From assembly GCA_019237945.1 (NCBI GenBank), contig JAFAOG010000148.1, forward strand, positions 1-41,789: a DNA stretch of 41,789 nt. Reading direction: 5' to 3'. The notes beneath the pieces were generated by a model, which worked only from the letters and a program-made list of their open reading frames with translations, had not been told where the DNA came from and did not search any database. Source of the DNA: Deltaproteobacteria bacterium. Lineage in GTDB: Bacteria; Myxococcota_A; Polyangia; Haliangiales; Haliangiaceae. A program made the translations under genes and the position numbers. Position 1 is the first letter of the stretch. Each line of letters starts with the position of its first letter. Shown piece by piece: positions 22,770 through 30,194 of this stretch.

Positions 22770-25061
22770 ATGAGCACGATCATCGACAGCTTTCCCGCGC
22801 TCAAGAAGCTTGGCTTCGTCGCTGCGCGTCGCGCGGTGCCGTTCGTGCAGCAGCTCGAGTGGACCGACTGCGGTGCCGCTTCGCTCTGCATGGTGATGGC
22901 CTATCACGGCAAGGAAGTGAAGCTTGCCGAGGTCCGCGAGGCGATGGGCATCGGCCGCGACGGCGTCAGCGCGAAGGCGATCCTCGACACGGCGGAGCGC
23001 TACGGCCTCGCCGGCCGCGGCATCAAGGTCGACATCTCGCAGATCAAGCTGCTCAAGGCGGCGACGATCCTGCACTGGGAGTTCAACCACTTCGTCGTGT
23101 TCGAGCGCGTCGTCAAAGGCGGCGTGCGCATCGTCGACCCGGCGACCGGCCCGCGCGATGTGCCGCTCGCGGACTTCGCGAAGGCGTTCACCGGCGTCGC
23201 GATCGAATTGACGCCGACGCCGCGCATGACGGCGACGAAGTACGAGAAGGGCCGCCTCAAGCGCTACCTCGACGAGCTACTCAGCGAGAAGGGTCTGTTC
23301 TCGCGCGTGATCGTCGTGTCACTGTTCCTGCGGCTCGTCGCGCTCGCGCTGCCGCTGATGACCGGCATGATCATCGACCAGGTCGTCCCGCGCACCGACT
23401 ATCACCTGCTCTACGTCTGCCTCGCGACGATCGCGGGCATGGTCGGCTTCAACCTCATCAGCGAGGTCGTGCGCGCGCACCTGCTGCTGCACCTGCGCAT
23501 CGCGCTCGACACGCGGATGACGCTCGGGTTCCTCGATCACATGGTGTCGCTGCCGTTCCAGTTCTTCCAGCGGCGCTCGACGGGTGACCTGATGATGCGC
23601 GTCGACTCGAACGGCACGGTGCGCGAGATCGTGACGAGCAAGTCGTTGTCGGCGGTGATCGACGGCCTGTTCGTGCTGCTCTACGCGGGTGTCATCTTCT
23701 ACGTCAACCCGACGCTGGGGATCGTGACCATCCTGTGCTCGTCGGCCGAGGCGCTCGTGTTTCTGTGCGCGCGCCCGACGTTCGTGCGCCTGCTCGCGGC
23801 ATCGCTCGACAAGCAGGCGAAGGCGCACAGCTACATGGTCCAGCTGCTCGGCGGCATGGAGACGCTGAAGTGCGCCGGCGCGGAGCGGCTCGGCCTCGAG
23901 AAGTGGAGCAACCTCTACACCGACGAGCTCAACATCAAGATGCGCCAGGCACGCGCGAACGCGTACGTCGACGGCATCCGCGGCGCGGTCGCGAGCATCG
24001 GCCCGATGCTGATCCTGACGATCGGCGCGACGAGCGTGATGAAGCACGACATGTCGATGGGAATGATGCTCGCGATGAACTCGCTCGCGACGAGCCTGTT
24101 CGGGCCGCTGTCGGCGCTGGTGTCGTCGGCCTTGGAGCTGCAGCTCGTCAAGGGCCACATGGACCGCATCGACGACGTGCTGCAGACCAAGGTCGAGCAG
24201 GATCGCGACGCCGCGAAGCAGCCGCCGCGCCTCAAGGGGCACGTCACGGTGAAGAACCTGTCGTTCAAGTACGGCGAGCAAGCACCGCTCGTCGTGCAGG
24301 ACGTCAACCTCGACATCCCGCCCGGCGCGGCCGTCGCCTTGGTGGGGCCGTCGGGCTCGGGCAAGTCGACGCTCTTGAACCTGCTCGCCGGTCTCTACCA
24401 GCCGGTCGGCGGCGACATCGCGTACGACGGCAAGCCGCTGCGCGACATGGACCTGCGCGCGGTGCGCCAGCAGATCGGCGTCGTGCCGCAGCACCCGTTC
24501 ATCTTCGGCGGCACGGTGCGCGAGAACGTCGCGCTGTCGGCGCCGGGCGCGCAGCTCGATCGCATCCAGGCCGCCGCGAAGGTCGCGTGCCTGCACGACG
24601 ACATCGCTGCGATGCCGATGGCCTACGACACCGTGATCTCCGACGGCGGCGGCTCGCTCTCCGGCGGCCAGCGCCAGCGCGTCGCGATCGCCCGCGCGAT
24701 CCTGCGCAACCCGACGCTGATGCTGCTCGACGAGGCGACCTCCGCGCTCGACAACTCGACCGAAGCGCGCGTGATCGCCGGCCTGGAGAAGCTGCGCTGC
24801 ACGCGCATCACGGTCGCCCACCGTCTCTCCACCGTCCGCAACGCCGACCTGATCGTCGTCATGGACAAGGGCCGCATCGTCGAGCAAGGCAACCACGACC
24901 AGCTCGTCGCCCGCGGCGGTCTCTACGCCCAACTTCTCGCCGCCTCGCAGGCCGCCCCCACTCGCCAGGAGCTCCCCTATGAAGCAGCATTCGCTATGTC
25001 CACTCCTGCTGCTCCTCACAGCAGCTTGCGCAACGCACGAAACAGCCCCGAGCGAGGCTGA
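22770..25061 (+). CDS. Peptidase-C39 ABC transporter (double-glycine leader peptidase and exporter)
   Basis: 763 aa. The N-terminal C39 protease (~20-150) has oxyanion Gln28, catalytic Cys34 (QQLEWTDCGAASL), His107 (WEFNHFVVF) and Asp123 (IVDPATGP), all intact; canonical enzymes cut after Gly-Gly leaders. Six-helix membrane domain at ~175-455 with LPFQFFQRRSTGDLMMRV. The ATPase (~490-725) has Walker A GPSGSGKST, Q-loop, signature LSGGQRQR, Walker B LMLLDEATSALD and H-loop AHRLS. A Shine-Dalgarno AGGAG lies 9 nt before ATG. The C-terminus carries ~25 extra residues that overlap the next gene by 83 nt. It pairs with the membrane fusion protein and TolC-like protein as a type I secretion system. 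The three GG-leader peptides are its probable substrates. Confidence 0.95.
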   Translation: MSTIIDSFPALKKLGFVAARRAVPFVQQLEWTDCGAASLCMVMAYHGKEVKLAEVREAMGIGRDGVSAKAILDTAERYGLAGRGIKVDISQIKLLKAATILHWEFNHFVVFERVVKGGVRIVDPATGPRDVPLADFAKAFTGVAIELTPTPRMTATKYEKGRLKRYLDELLSEKGLFSRVIVVSLFLRLVALALPLMTGMIIDQVVPRTDYHLLYVCLATIAGMVGFNLISEVVRAHLLLHLRIALDTRMTLGFLDHMVSLPFQFFQRRSTGDLMMRVDSNGTVREIVTSKSLSAVIDGLFVLLYAGVIFYVNPTLGIVTILCSSAEALVFLCARPTFVRLLAASLDKQAKAHSYMVQLLGGMETLKCAGAERLGLEKWSNLYTDELNIKMRQARANAYVDGIRGAVASIGPMLILTIGATSVMKHDMSMGMMLAMNSLATSLFGPLSALVSSALELQLVKGHMDRIDDVLQTKVEQDRDAAKQPPRLKGHVTVKNLSFKYGEQAPLVVQDVNLDIPPGAAVALVGPSGSGKSTLLNLLAGLYQPVGGDIAYDGKPLRDMDLRAVRQQIGVVPQHPFIFGGTVRENVALSAPGAQLDRIQAAAKVACLHDDIAAMPMAYDTVISDGGGSLSGGQRQRVAIARAILRNPTLMLLDEATSALDNSTEARVIAGLEKLRCTRITVAHRLSTVRNADLIVVMDKGRIVEQGNHDQLVARGGLYAQLLAASQAAPTRQELPYEAAFAMSTPAAPHSSLRNARNSPERG

Positions 25062-25881
25062 TCCCACGGAAGCGATCGTGCCCGCCGCCAAGCCCATCAC
25101 CGCCGCGCCCGCCGAGTTCGTCGGCATCGTGACCTCGCGCAACAGCAAGGTCATCACCGCCGACTTCGAAGGCCGCGTCGATCGCCTCGACCTGTTCAAC
25201 GGCAAGCACGTCAAGGCCGGCCAGGTCGTCGCGCACCTCGACGACAGCGAGCTGCAGAACCGGTTGCGGGCGGCGCGCGCGAAGAAAGCCTCGGCTCAGG
25301 CGCAAGCGGCGAAGGCCGGCGCGATCTACGCGAACGCCGCGCGCAAGGCCAAGGTCGAGCGCTACCTCTCGCGCAGCGGCGCCTCCTCGCCCGAAGCGCT
25401 GCGCAGCGCGCAGTCCGACCAGGCCGCCGCGGGCGCCGAGGGCGGCGTCGCCGAGAGCGACATCAAGGCCGCGAACGCCGACATCGACGAGGTCCAGCGC
25501 CTGCTCGCGAACGCCGACGTCAAGGCGCCGATCGACGGCGTCGTCGCGGTCGTCAAGACCAAGGAAGGCGAGCTCGCGCACAAAGGAACCGCGATCGCGC
25601 GCGTCTTCGATCCCGAATCCCTCGTCATCCGCTTCGGCGTCCCGCACGCGAACCTCGCGACGGTCACGCTGAACACGCCGGTCGTCCTCACGACCGAAGA
25701 CGGAACCCAGATCCCCGCCACCATCCAGCGCCAGGACGACGATCACGATCCGACGATCGACCTGACGACGTTCGAAGCCGCAATCGACCCAACCATCCGC
25801 ATCGACGGGATCCGCGTCGGTGAGTACGGACATGTCCGGATCGCAGCCGCACCGACGGCAGCACAAGGAGCAGCGCGATGA
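24979..25881 (+). CDS. Second periplasmic adaptor (HlyD/RND-type) lipoprotein
   Basis: 300 aa from ATG 24979, with a Shine-Dalgarno AGGAG 7 nt upstream inside the transporter gene. Lipobox LLLLLTAAC (Cys17). Residues ~40-70 and ~178-200 are the two halves of a lipoyl domain (SKVITADFEGRVDRLDLFNGKHVKAGQVVAHLDD; KAPIDGVVAVVKTKEGELAHKG), joined by an Ala-rich helical hairpin (~75-165). A beta-barrel follows. It is a second MFP, attached to the membrane by lipid instead of a helix, so the system encodes two adaptors. It may dock a separate set of channels or build a mixed ring; this is undetermined. The stop overlaps the next start (ATGA). Confidence 0.88.
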   Translation: MKQHSLCPLLLLLTAACATHETAPSEADPTEAIVPAAKPITAAPAEFVGIVTSRNSKVITADFEGRVDRLDLFNGKHVKAGQVVAHLDDSELQNRLRAARAKKASAQAQAAKAGAIYANAARKAKVERYLSRSGASSPEALRSAQSDQAAAGAEGGVAESDIKAANADIDEVQRLLANADVKAPIDGVVAVVKTKEGELAHKGTAIARVFDPESLVIRFGVPHANLATVTLNTPVVLTTEDGTQIPATIQRQDDDHDPTIDLTTFEAAIDPTIRIDGIRVGEYGHVRIAAAPTAAQGAAR

Positions 25882-27311
25882 GCGTGGTACGATCTCTCGA
25901 AGTGGAAGGCTCTGACCTCGAGACCCCGACCTGGGTCACCTCGTATCAAGGCCTGCCGCGCACGGTCAACGTGCGCCGCTGTCGCCTGACCGTCGTTGCC
26001 GGCGCCGATACCGGCAAGACGATCGAGCTCGGCCTGCCCCAGATCCAGATCGGCCGCGCCGGCGCCGACCTCAACCTGACCGACACCAAGGTCTCGGGCC
26101 TGCACTGCGAGCTCAAGCTGATGCCGGAAGGCTACCGCCTCCGCGACCTCGGCTCGACGAACGGTACCTACGTCAAGGGCGTCCGCATCGTCGACGCGTT
26201 CATCCAGCCCGGCTCGACGATCCAGATCGGCAAGTCCGCGATCATCTTCGAGCCGCTCGACGAAGCGATCGCGATGCCGCTGTGGAACGAGGCGCGCCTG
26301 CAGCAGCTGGTCGGCGGCTCGGCCGGCATGCGCCACCTGTTCGACCTCGTGAATCGCTTCGCGCAGTCCGACGCGACGGTGCTGATCCAGGCCGAGACCG
26401 GCTGCGGCAAGGAGCTCGTCGCCGACGCGATTCACCAGTGCTCGCCGCGCCGCGACCAGCCGTTCATCGTGCTCGACTGCTCCGCGATCCCGGAGCAGCT
26501 GTTCGAAGCCCAGCTGTTCGGCTACGAGACGGGCGCGTTCACGGGCGCGATCAAATCCACCCCGGGCGTGTTCGAGATGGCGCACGGCGGAACGCTGTTC
26601 CTCGACGAGATCGGCGAGCTGCCTTTGGATGTGCAGGCGAAGCTGCTGCGCGCGGTCGAGACGCGCCGCGTGCGCCGCCTCGGCGGCACGAAGATGTTCG
26701 CGTCCGATGTCCGCATCGTCGCGGCGACGAACCGCGACCTCGCGGCCGAGGTCAACCGCGGCACGTTCCGCTCCGACCTCTACTATCGCCTGGCCGTCGC
26801 GAAGCTGAGCATCCCCGCGCTGCGCGAGCGTCGCGAGGACATCCCGCTCCTGGTCGAGCACTTCCTCCGCCAGCTGTCCGTCTCGTCGGGCAACCCCGAC
26901 CCGCGCCTGCCCGACGACTTCCTCGCGCGCGCCCAGCGCCACCAGTGGCCGGGCAACGTGCGCGAGCTCCGCAATGCGGTCGAGCGAGCCGTGCTCCTGC
27001 CGAACCATCCGCAAGCCGCGTTCGAGGCGCCGCCGAAGAAGGAGCAAGGCTTCGCGACGATCGACATCGACGTGCCGTTCAAGCAGGCCAAGCAGAAGCT
27101 GGTCGACGAGTTCGACCGCCGCTACCTCGAAGCCCTGCTCGAAGCGCACGACGGCAACATCTCGGCCGCCGCGCGCGCCGCTGGCATCGAGCGCATGAGC
27201 ATCTACAAGATGATCCGCCGCCTCGGCCTGGACAAGGACGAGGAGAATACGAACCGCCCGCCGACGGCGGACCCCGAAGGCGACGAAGAAGCGACGGGCC
27301 ACGACCGCTGA
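25878..27311 (+). CDS. FHA-domain sigma-54 activator (AAA+ / Fis HTH)
   Basis: 477 aa. FHA domain at ~35-125 (IQIGRAGADLNLTDTKVSGLHCEL, LGSTNGTYVKG), AAA+ at ~140-370 with Walker A-like AETGCGKE (172-179), GAFTGA loop at 219-224, Walker B FLDEIG (241-246), arginine-finger region (DLYYRL), and a C-terminal Fis-type HTH (~425-450: GNISAAARAAGIERMSIYKMIRRLG). FHA domains bind phosphothreonine, so this activator is probably switched on by a Hanks kinase; two are encoded in the window. The start overlaps the adaptor stop by four bases, so it is co-expressed with the exporter and is the likely activator of sigma-54 promoters in the cluster. The Walker A first Gly is Ala. Confidence 0.95.
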   Translation: MSVVRSLEVEGSDLETPTWVTSYQGLPRTVNVRRCRLTVVAGADTGKTIELGLPQIQIGRAGADLNLTDTKVSGLHCELKLMPEGYRLRDLGSTNGTYVKGVRIVDAFIQPGSTIQIGKSAIIFEPLDEAIAMPLWNEARLQQLVGGSAGMRHLFDLVNRFAQSDATVLIQAETGCGKELVADAIHQCSPRRDQPFIVLDCSAIPEQLFEAQLFGYETGAFTGAIKSTPGVFEMAHGGTLFLDEIGELPLDVQAKLLRAVETRRVRRLGGTKMFASDVRIVAATNRDLAAEVNRGTFRSDLYYRLAVAKLSIPALRERREDIPLLVEHFLRQLSVSSGNPDPRLPDDFLARAQRHQWPGNVRELRNAVERAVLLPNHPQAAFEAPPKKEQGFATIDIDVPFKQAKQKLVDEFDRRYLEALLEAHDGNISAAARAAGIERMSIYKMIRRLGLDKDEENTNRPPTADPEGDEEATGHDR

Positions 27312-27318
27312 CGGTCGG

Positions 27319-27819
27319 CTACTTGCACTCGATCACTTTTCCGATCGGCGGCCCAACGCACGTGGGGGCGTCGAACATGCCGGTCACCTCGCCGGCGGAG
27401 AACGTGACGTCGAACGTCCCCTTGATCCCCGACGCATCGATCCTTGAGAACGTCACGGTTCCCGCCGTCGCCGTCTCCTGGATGGAGGCGCCGCAGGTAG
27501 CGTCGCGCGCCACGTACTGGACGTACAGATCGGTCGTCACGTCGTACGTGCCGCTCGAGACCGCCGGGATCCGCGAAATGATCCCGAGCGTGCGGGAGCT
27601 CGCCTTCTCGTTCGCCCCGAGCGCACACGCCCCGGAGAAATCGAAAATATCGATCCCGACCGCTCCATTGTCACGGTTCGTAAGCGAGTAGGCGTCCATC
27701 GCGGAGAACGCGCTGCCCGACAGCGTTCCGCTCACCGTTGCGGAGCCCTCCGGATACTGGTGGTCGGTGCAACCTGCGAACAACATCGCCGCCGCAAGCA
27801 GACGCCCCTTGTCCCGCAT
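27319..27819 (-). CDS. Lipoprotein of unknown function
   Basis: 166 aa. Signal peptide with lipobox LFAGC (Cys17). The mature protein is a beta-rich sequence with Thr/Ser (GSATVSGTLSGSAF, GTVTFSRIDASGIKGTFDVTFSAGEVTGMF) and four further Cys that could form disulfides. This lipocalin- or Ig-like pattern is common among small myxobacterial lipoproteins. It converges with the sigma-54 activator gene, 7 bp stop to stop. Upstream on the minus strand is TATAGT, about 10 bp before the ATG, but no matching -35 box. Confidence 0.75.
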   Translation of the reverse strand: MRDKGRLLAAAMLFAGCTDHQYPEGSATVSGTLSGSAFSAMDAYSLTNRDNGAVGIDIFDFSGACALGANEKASSRTLGIISRIPAVSSGTYDVTTDLYVQYVARDATCGASIQETATAGTVTFSRIDASGIKGTFDVTFSAGEVTGMFDAPTCVGPPIGKVIECK

Positions 27820-27873
27820 CCCTGGACTATATCAACCAGGCAACTGGCGCGGCCCTTGCTGCATCCAACGACC

Positions 27874-28083
27874 ATGACGAAAGGGGCGGACCTCGTGACG
27901 TTGGCGCGGCTACACGGCGCACTCGACTCGGTCGTCGAGCTCGAGCAGACGATCGCTGCGATCAAGCAGAGTTCGGCCTCGCCGCGCTCCGTCCAGCATG
28001 TCGCGGACCTGCTCGGTCAAGCGCGCGAGCTGCTGCGGTACATGCTGACACCTGTCGGATCACCTGGCACCCGCGTCGCCTGA
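27874..28083 (+). CDS. Small helical protein, 69 aa
   Basis: The frame is open from 27760, but ATG 27874 gives the sensible start (MTKGADLVTLARLHGALDSV). The product is a hydrophilic helical peptide, with heptad-like Leu/Val spacing (ARLHGALDSVVELEQTIAAI, VQHVADLLGQARELLRYML). It is divergent from the lipoprotein gene, with a 54-bp gap. No Shine-Dalgarno stands out. It may be real because its codon usage has G/C-rich third positions and the helix is regular, but I am not certain. Confidence 0.5.
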   Translation: MTKGADLVTLARLHGALDSVVELEQTIAAIKQSSASPRSVQHVADLLGQARELLRYMLTPVGSPGTRVA

Positions 28084-28144
28084 GTGCCGCCACGTGGTTT
28101 TCGCGCGGCGCGTGGACTACGCGCTCTGTACCCGCGCCCCCGGT

Positions 28145-28197
28145 CCGCCACTTCATACGAATGGCGATTCGAATCTCCATTCGTATCAAGTTGGCGG
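28145..28197. repeat. 53-bp near-perfect inverted repeat between convergent genes
   Basis: Centred at 28170/28171. Inner palindrome GATTCGAATC (28166-28175), then ATACGAATGG (28155-28164) pairing with CCATTCGTAT (28177-28186), then CTT/AAG, then CCGCCA (28145-28150) pairing with TGGCGG (28192-28197). Only two mismatched pairs and one bulge were seen. The stem is A/T-rich against a very GC-rich background. It lies between a plus-strand gene ending at 28083 and a minus-strand gene ending at 28230. It may act as a bidirectional terminator (no U-run follows), as a cruciform or as a dimer-binding operator. Confidence 0.75.
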
Positions 28198-28229
28198 CCC
28201 CTCCCCTGTACATAGACCAACGAGTGGCG

Positions 28230-29108
28230 TCACGCGCTCGCCATGGCGGCCTCGAGCTGCGCTAGCTCCGCGGCTTGCAGCGGCTCCGGGATGTTGTCGG
28301 CGCGCACCGCCGCGATCGCGGCCTCGAGGTGCTGGCGCTTCGACGCACCCGACAGCGAGCGCGCCTTCGACAGCGTATCGGCAAGCTCGACCTCGGCAGC
28401 CGCGGCGACGAGATCGCGGCGCGCAGCGTCGTCCGGGAGCGCATCGAGCGCGCGCGAGAGGGCCGTTCGGCGGGCGAGCGGGCCTTTGGCGGCCGTGATC
28501 TTCGCGCGCCACTCGGCCGGCGTTGGCGCGGCGGACATCGAGACGGCCGCCGCGGGAGTCGGGACCTGCAGGCGCGCGATGCGATGGCCTTCGAGCAGGC
28601 GGCGGAGCTGCGGCGTCTCGAGGACGATGCCCGTGTTGTGCTCGGCGAAGCGGGCGGCGTAGGTGAGTGACTCGAACGCGATCGACGTGAGCGTGCCGTT
28701 GTAGCCCTGGTAGGCGAGCGCGATGCCGGGCGAGGCGCACGACTCGGTGCAGCCGGCCTTCGCGCGGCGGCGACGGGCGCCCGCGACGACGAGCGCGATC
28801 GGGATCGACGCGAGCAGCGCGATCAGGCCGAGCAGCGGGCGGGCGACGACGAGCGAGATCAGGATGCACGCGAGGACACCGAGGACCAGGACGAACGCGG
28901 AGCCGACGCCGGCGGTGTCCCAGGCTTCGGCGTGGCGCAGGCAGCGCGAGCAGTAGGGGACGTCGAGCGCGGCTGCGGAGTCGGGCGCGGCGTGGGCGCC
29001 TCGAGCGCGCGGGAGGTGGAGCTCCTGGTCCGGAGGCGCGCCGCAGCAGGGGCATTCGAACGGGATCGCGAAGCGACGTCCCGTGACCTGGACGATCAGG
29101 CCTGCCAT
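28230..29108 (-). CDS. Zinc-ribbon membrane protein of unknown function
   Basis: 292 aa. An N-terminal CxxC pair (FECPCCGAPP, ~18-27) and a second CxxC (PYCSRCLRH, ~51-59) form a zinc ribbon. One or two membrane spans follow at ~70-107 (AFVLVLGVLACILISLVVARPLLGLIALLASIPIALVV). A soluble C-terminal part (~125-292) contains a predicted alpha-helical tail with regular Ala/Leu/Glu repeats. Not recognised as a known family. It starts 9 nt after the stop of the upstream lipoprotein and probably shares its transcript with the Ser/Thr kinase. Confidence 0.75.
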   Translation of the reverse strand: MAGLIVQVTGRRFAIPFECPCCGAPPDQELHLPRARGAHAAPDSAAALDVPYCSRCLRHAEAWDTAGVGSAFVLVLGVLACILISLVVARPLLGLIALLASIPIALVVAGARRRRAKAGCTESCASPGIALAYQGYNGTLTSIAFESLTYAARFAEHNTGIVLETPQLRRLLEGHRIARLQVPTPAAAVSMSAAPTPAEWRAKITAAKGPLARRTALSRALDALPDDAARRDLVAAAAEVELADTLSKARSLSGASKRQHLEAAIAAVRADNIPEPLQAAELAQLEAAMASA

Positions 29109-29117
29109 GAGGTGAGG

Positions 29118-30194
29118 TTACATCTTCGGCAGGGCGGCGATCACGGTGGCGGGTTCCTGGGAGGTTCCCGCGACGATGTAGTGCTCGGAGACTTGGCCCG
29201 GGGCGGCGACCGTGATCGCGACCGCGCCCTTGGCGTAGACGAGGAACATGCCGGAGGCGCCGGTGGGAGCGGCGTGCGGGGTGAGGGCGCCGGGGCCCGG
29301 CTCGACGTAGACGACCTGGCCCTCGCCTTGATCGATCGTGACGGTGGCGCCGGTGATCGCGTGCTTGGTCGAGATGTCGTAGGCGGCGCCGAACGTCGGC
29401 GCTTCGTACTGCTTGGCGAGCTCGTGATCGTAATAGCCGTAGTAGAGGTCGGAGACGACGCCGACCTCGACCGTGCCGGGCGCGCCGCCGCAGAGCGTGG
29501 GCTTGGCGACGTCGACGCACGTGAGGCCGTAGCGCATGTTCGCGCTGTCGTTGTAGCCGGCGGCGATGCAGCCCGCGCCCATGATCGCGTTGTAGGAGGA
29601 GACCTGGCCGGTGCCGTCGGCGCCGAGCGTCGCGGCGGAGATGCCGTAGTCGACGTACATGCGCCCGAAGTTGCCGCCGATCAGGGAGGGGCGAACGTCG
29701 GCGGCGTAGGCAAAGCCGGTGGCCATCGGGGCGCAGGCGCCCGCGGCGGTGAGATCGATCGGATGGACGGTGTACGCCGCCTTCGCGCCGCACGAGATGT
29801 TCGGGTACAGCGGGACCGCGATGTCCTTCGATGCGGCGGAGGCGCCGCCGTAGATCATCGCCTCGTACGGGTCCATGTTGTCGCTGCAGTGGCCGGCGAA
29901 CGCGTACACCTCGACGCCGAGCAGGCCCGACGAGGGAAGCGGCGCCTTGAACTGGCCGTGCATCATCGAGGCGAGGTCGGCGAACGACGTCGGCGCGTGC
30001 GGGAGGTCGACGCAGTCACTCTTGATCTCCGCGCCGTGGTTCGCCGTGCCGAGGTCGGTGCCGAACGCATCGAGGTTGACGGCCGTGATGCACGAGAGGT
30101 CCATCTGCGGCTCTTGCTGCGGCAGGACCAGGTGCATCTCGATCGCGGGATCGGCGCAGGCGGTGGTGGCGAGGAGGAGGAGTGCGCGCTTCAT
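29118..30194 (-). CDS. Large lipoprotein of unknown function
   Basis: 358 aa from ATG 30194, which shares one base with the preceding stop (TGATG). Lipobox LLLLATTAC (Cys13). The mature protein is beta-rich with scattered Cys (CITAVNLDAFG, CVDLPHAP, GHCSDN, NISCGAKA, AGACAPM) and a Gly/Thr-rich C-terminal sandwich-like segment (ITGATVTIDQGEGQVVYVEPGP). The region KHAITGATVTIDQGEG resembles a carboxypeptidase-regulatory/Ig-like fold. It is in a four-gene minus-strand operon with a kinase, a PEGA protein and a zinc-ribbon membrane protein. Function unknown. Confidence 0.78.
   Translation of the reverse strand: MKRALLLLATTACADPAIEMHLVLPQQEPQMDLSCITAVNLDAFGTDLGTANHGAEIKSDCVDLPHAPTSFADLASMMHGQFKAPLPSSGLLGVEVYAFAGHCSDNMDPYEAMIYGGASAASKDIAVPLYPNISCGAKAAYTVHPIDLTAAGACAPMATGFAYAADVRPSLIGGNFGRMYVDYGISAATLGADGTGQVSSYNAIMGAGCIAAGYNDSANMRYGLTCVDVAKPTLCGGAPGTVEVGVVSDLYYGYYDHELAKQYEAPTFGAAYDISTKHAITGATVTIDQGEGQVVYVEPGPGALTPHAAPTGASGMFLVYAKGAVAITVAAPGQVSEHYIVAGTSQEPATVIAALPKM

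Noticed and set aside
23319-25214. 631-codon minus-strand frame across the C39 transporter
   Set aside because: Antisense shadow; its translation is Arg/Asp/Leu/His-rich without any family signature, while the plus frame has all ABC and C39 motifs.
28145-28197. Insertion sequence end or tRNA-like structure
   Set aside because: No transposase, target duplication, anticodon loop or CCA end was seen; it is a simple long palindrome.
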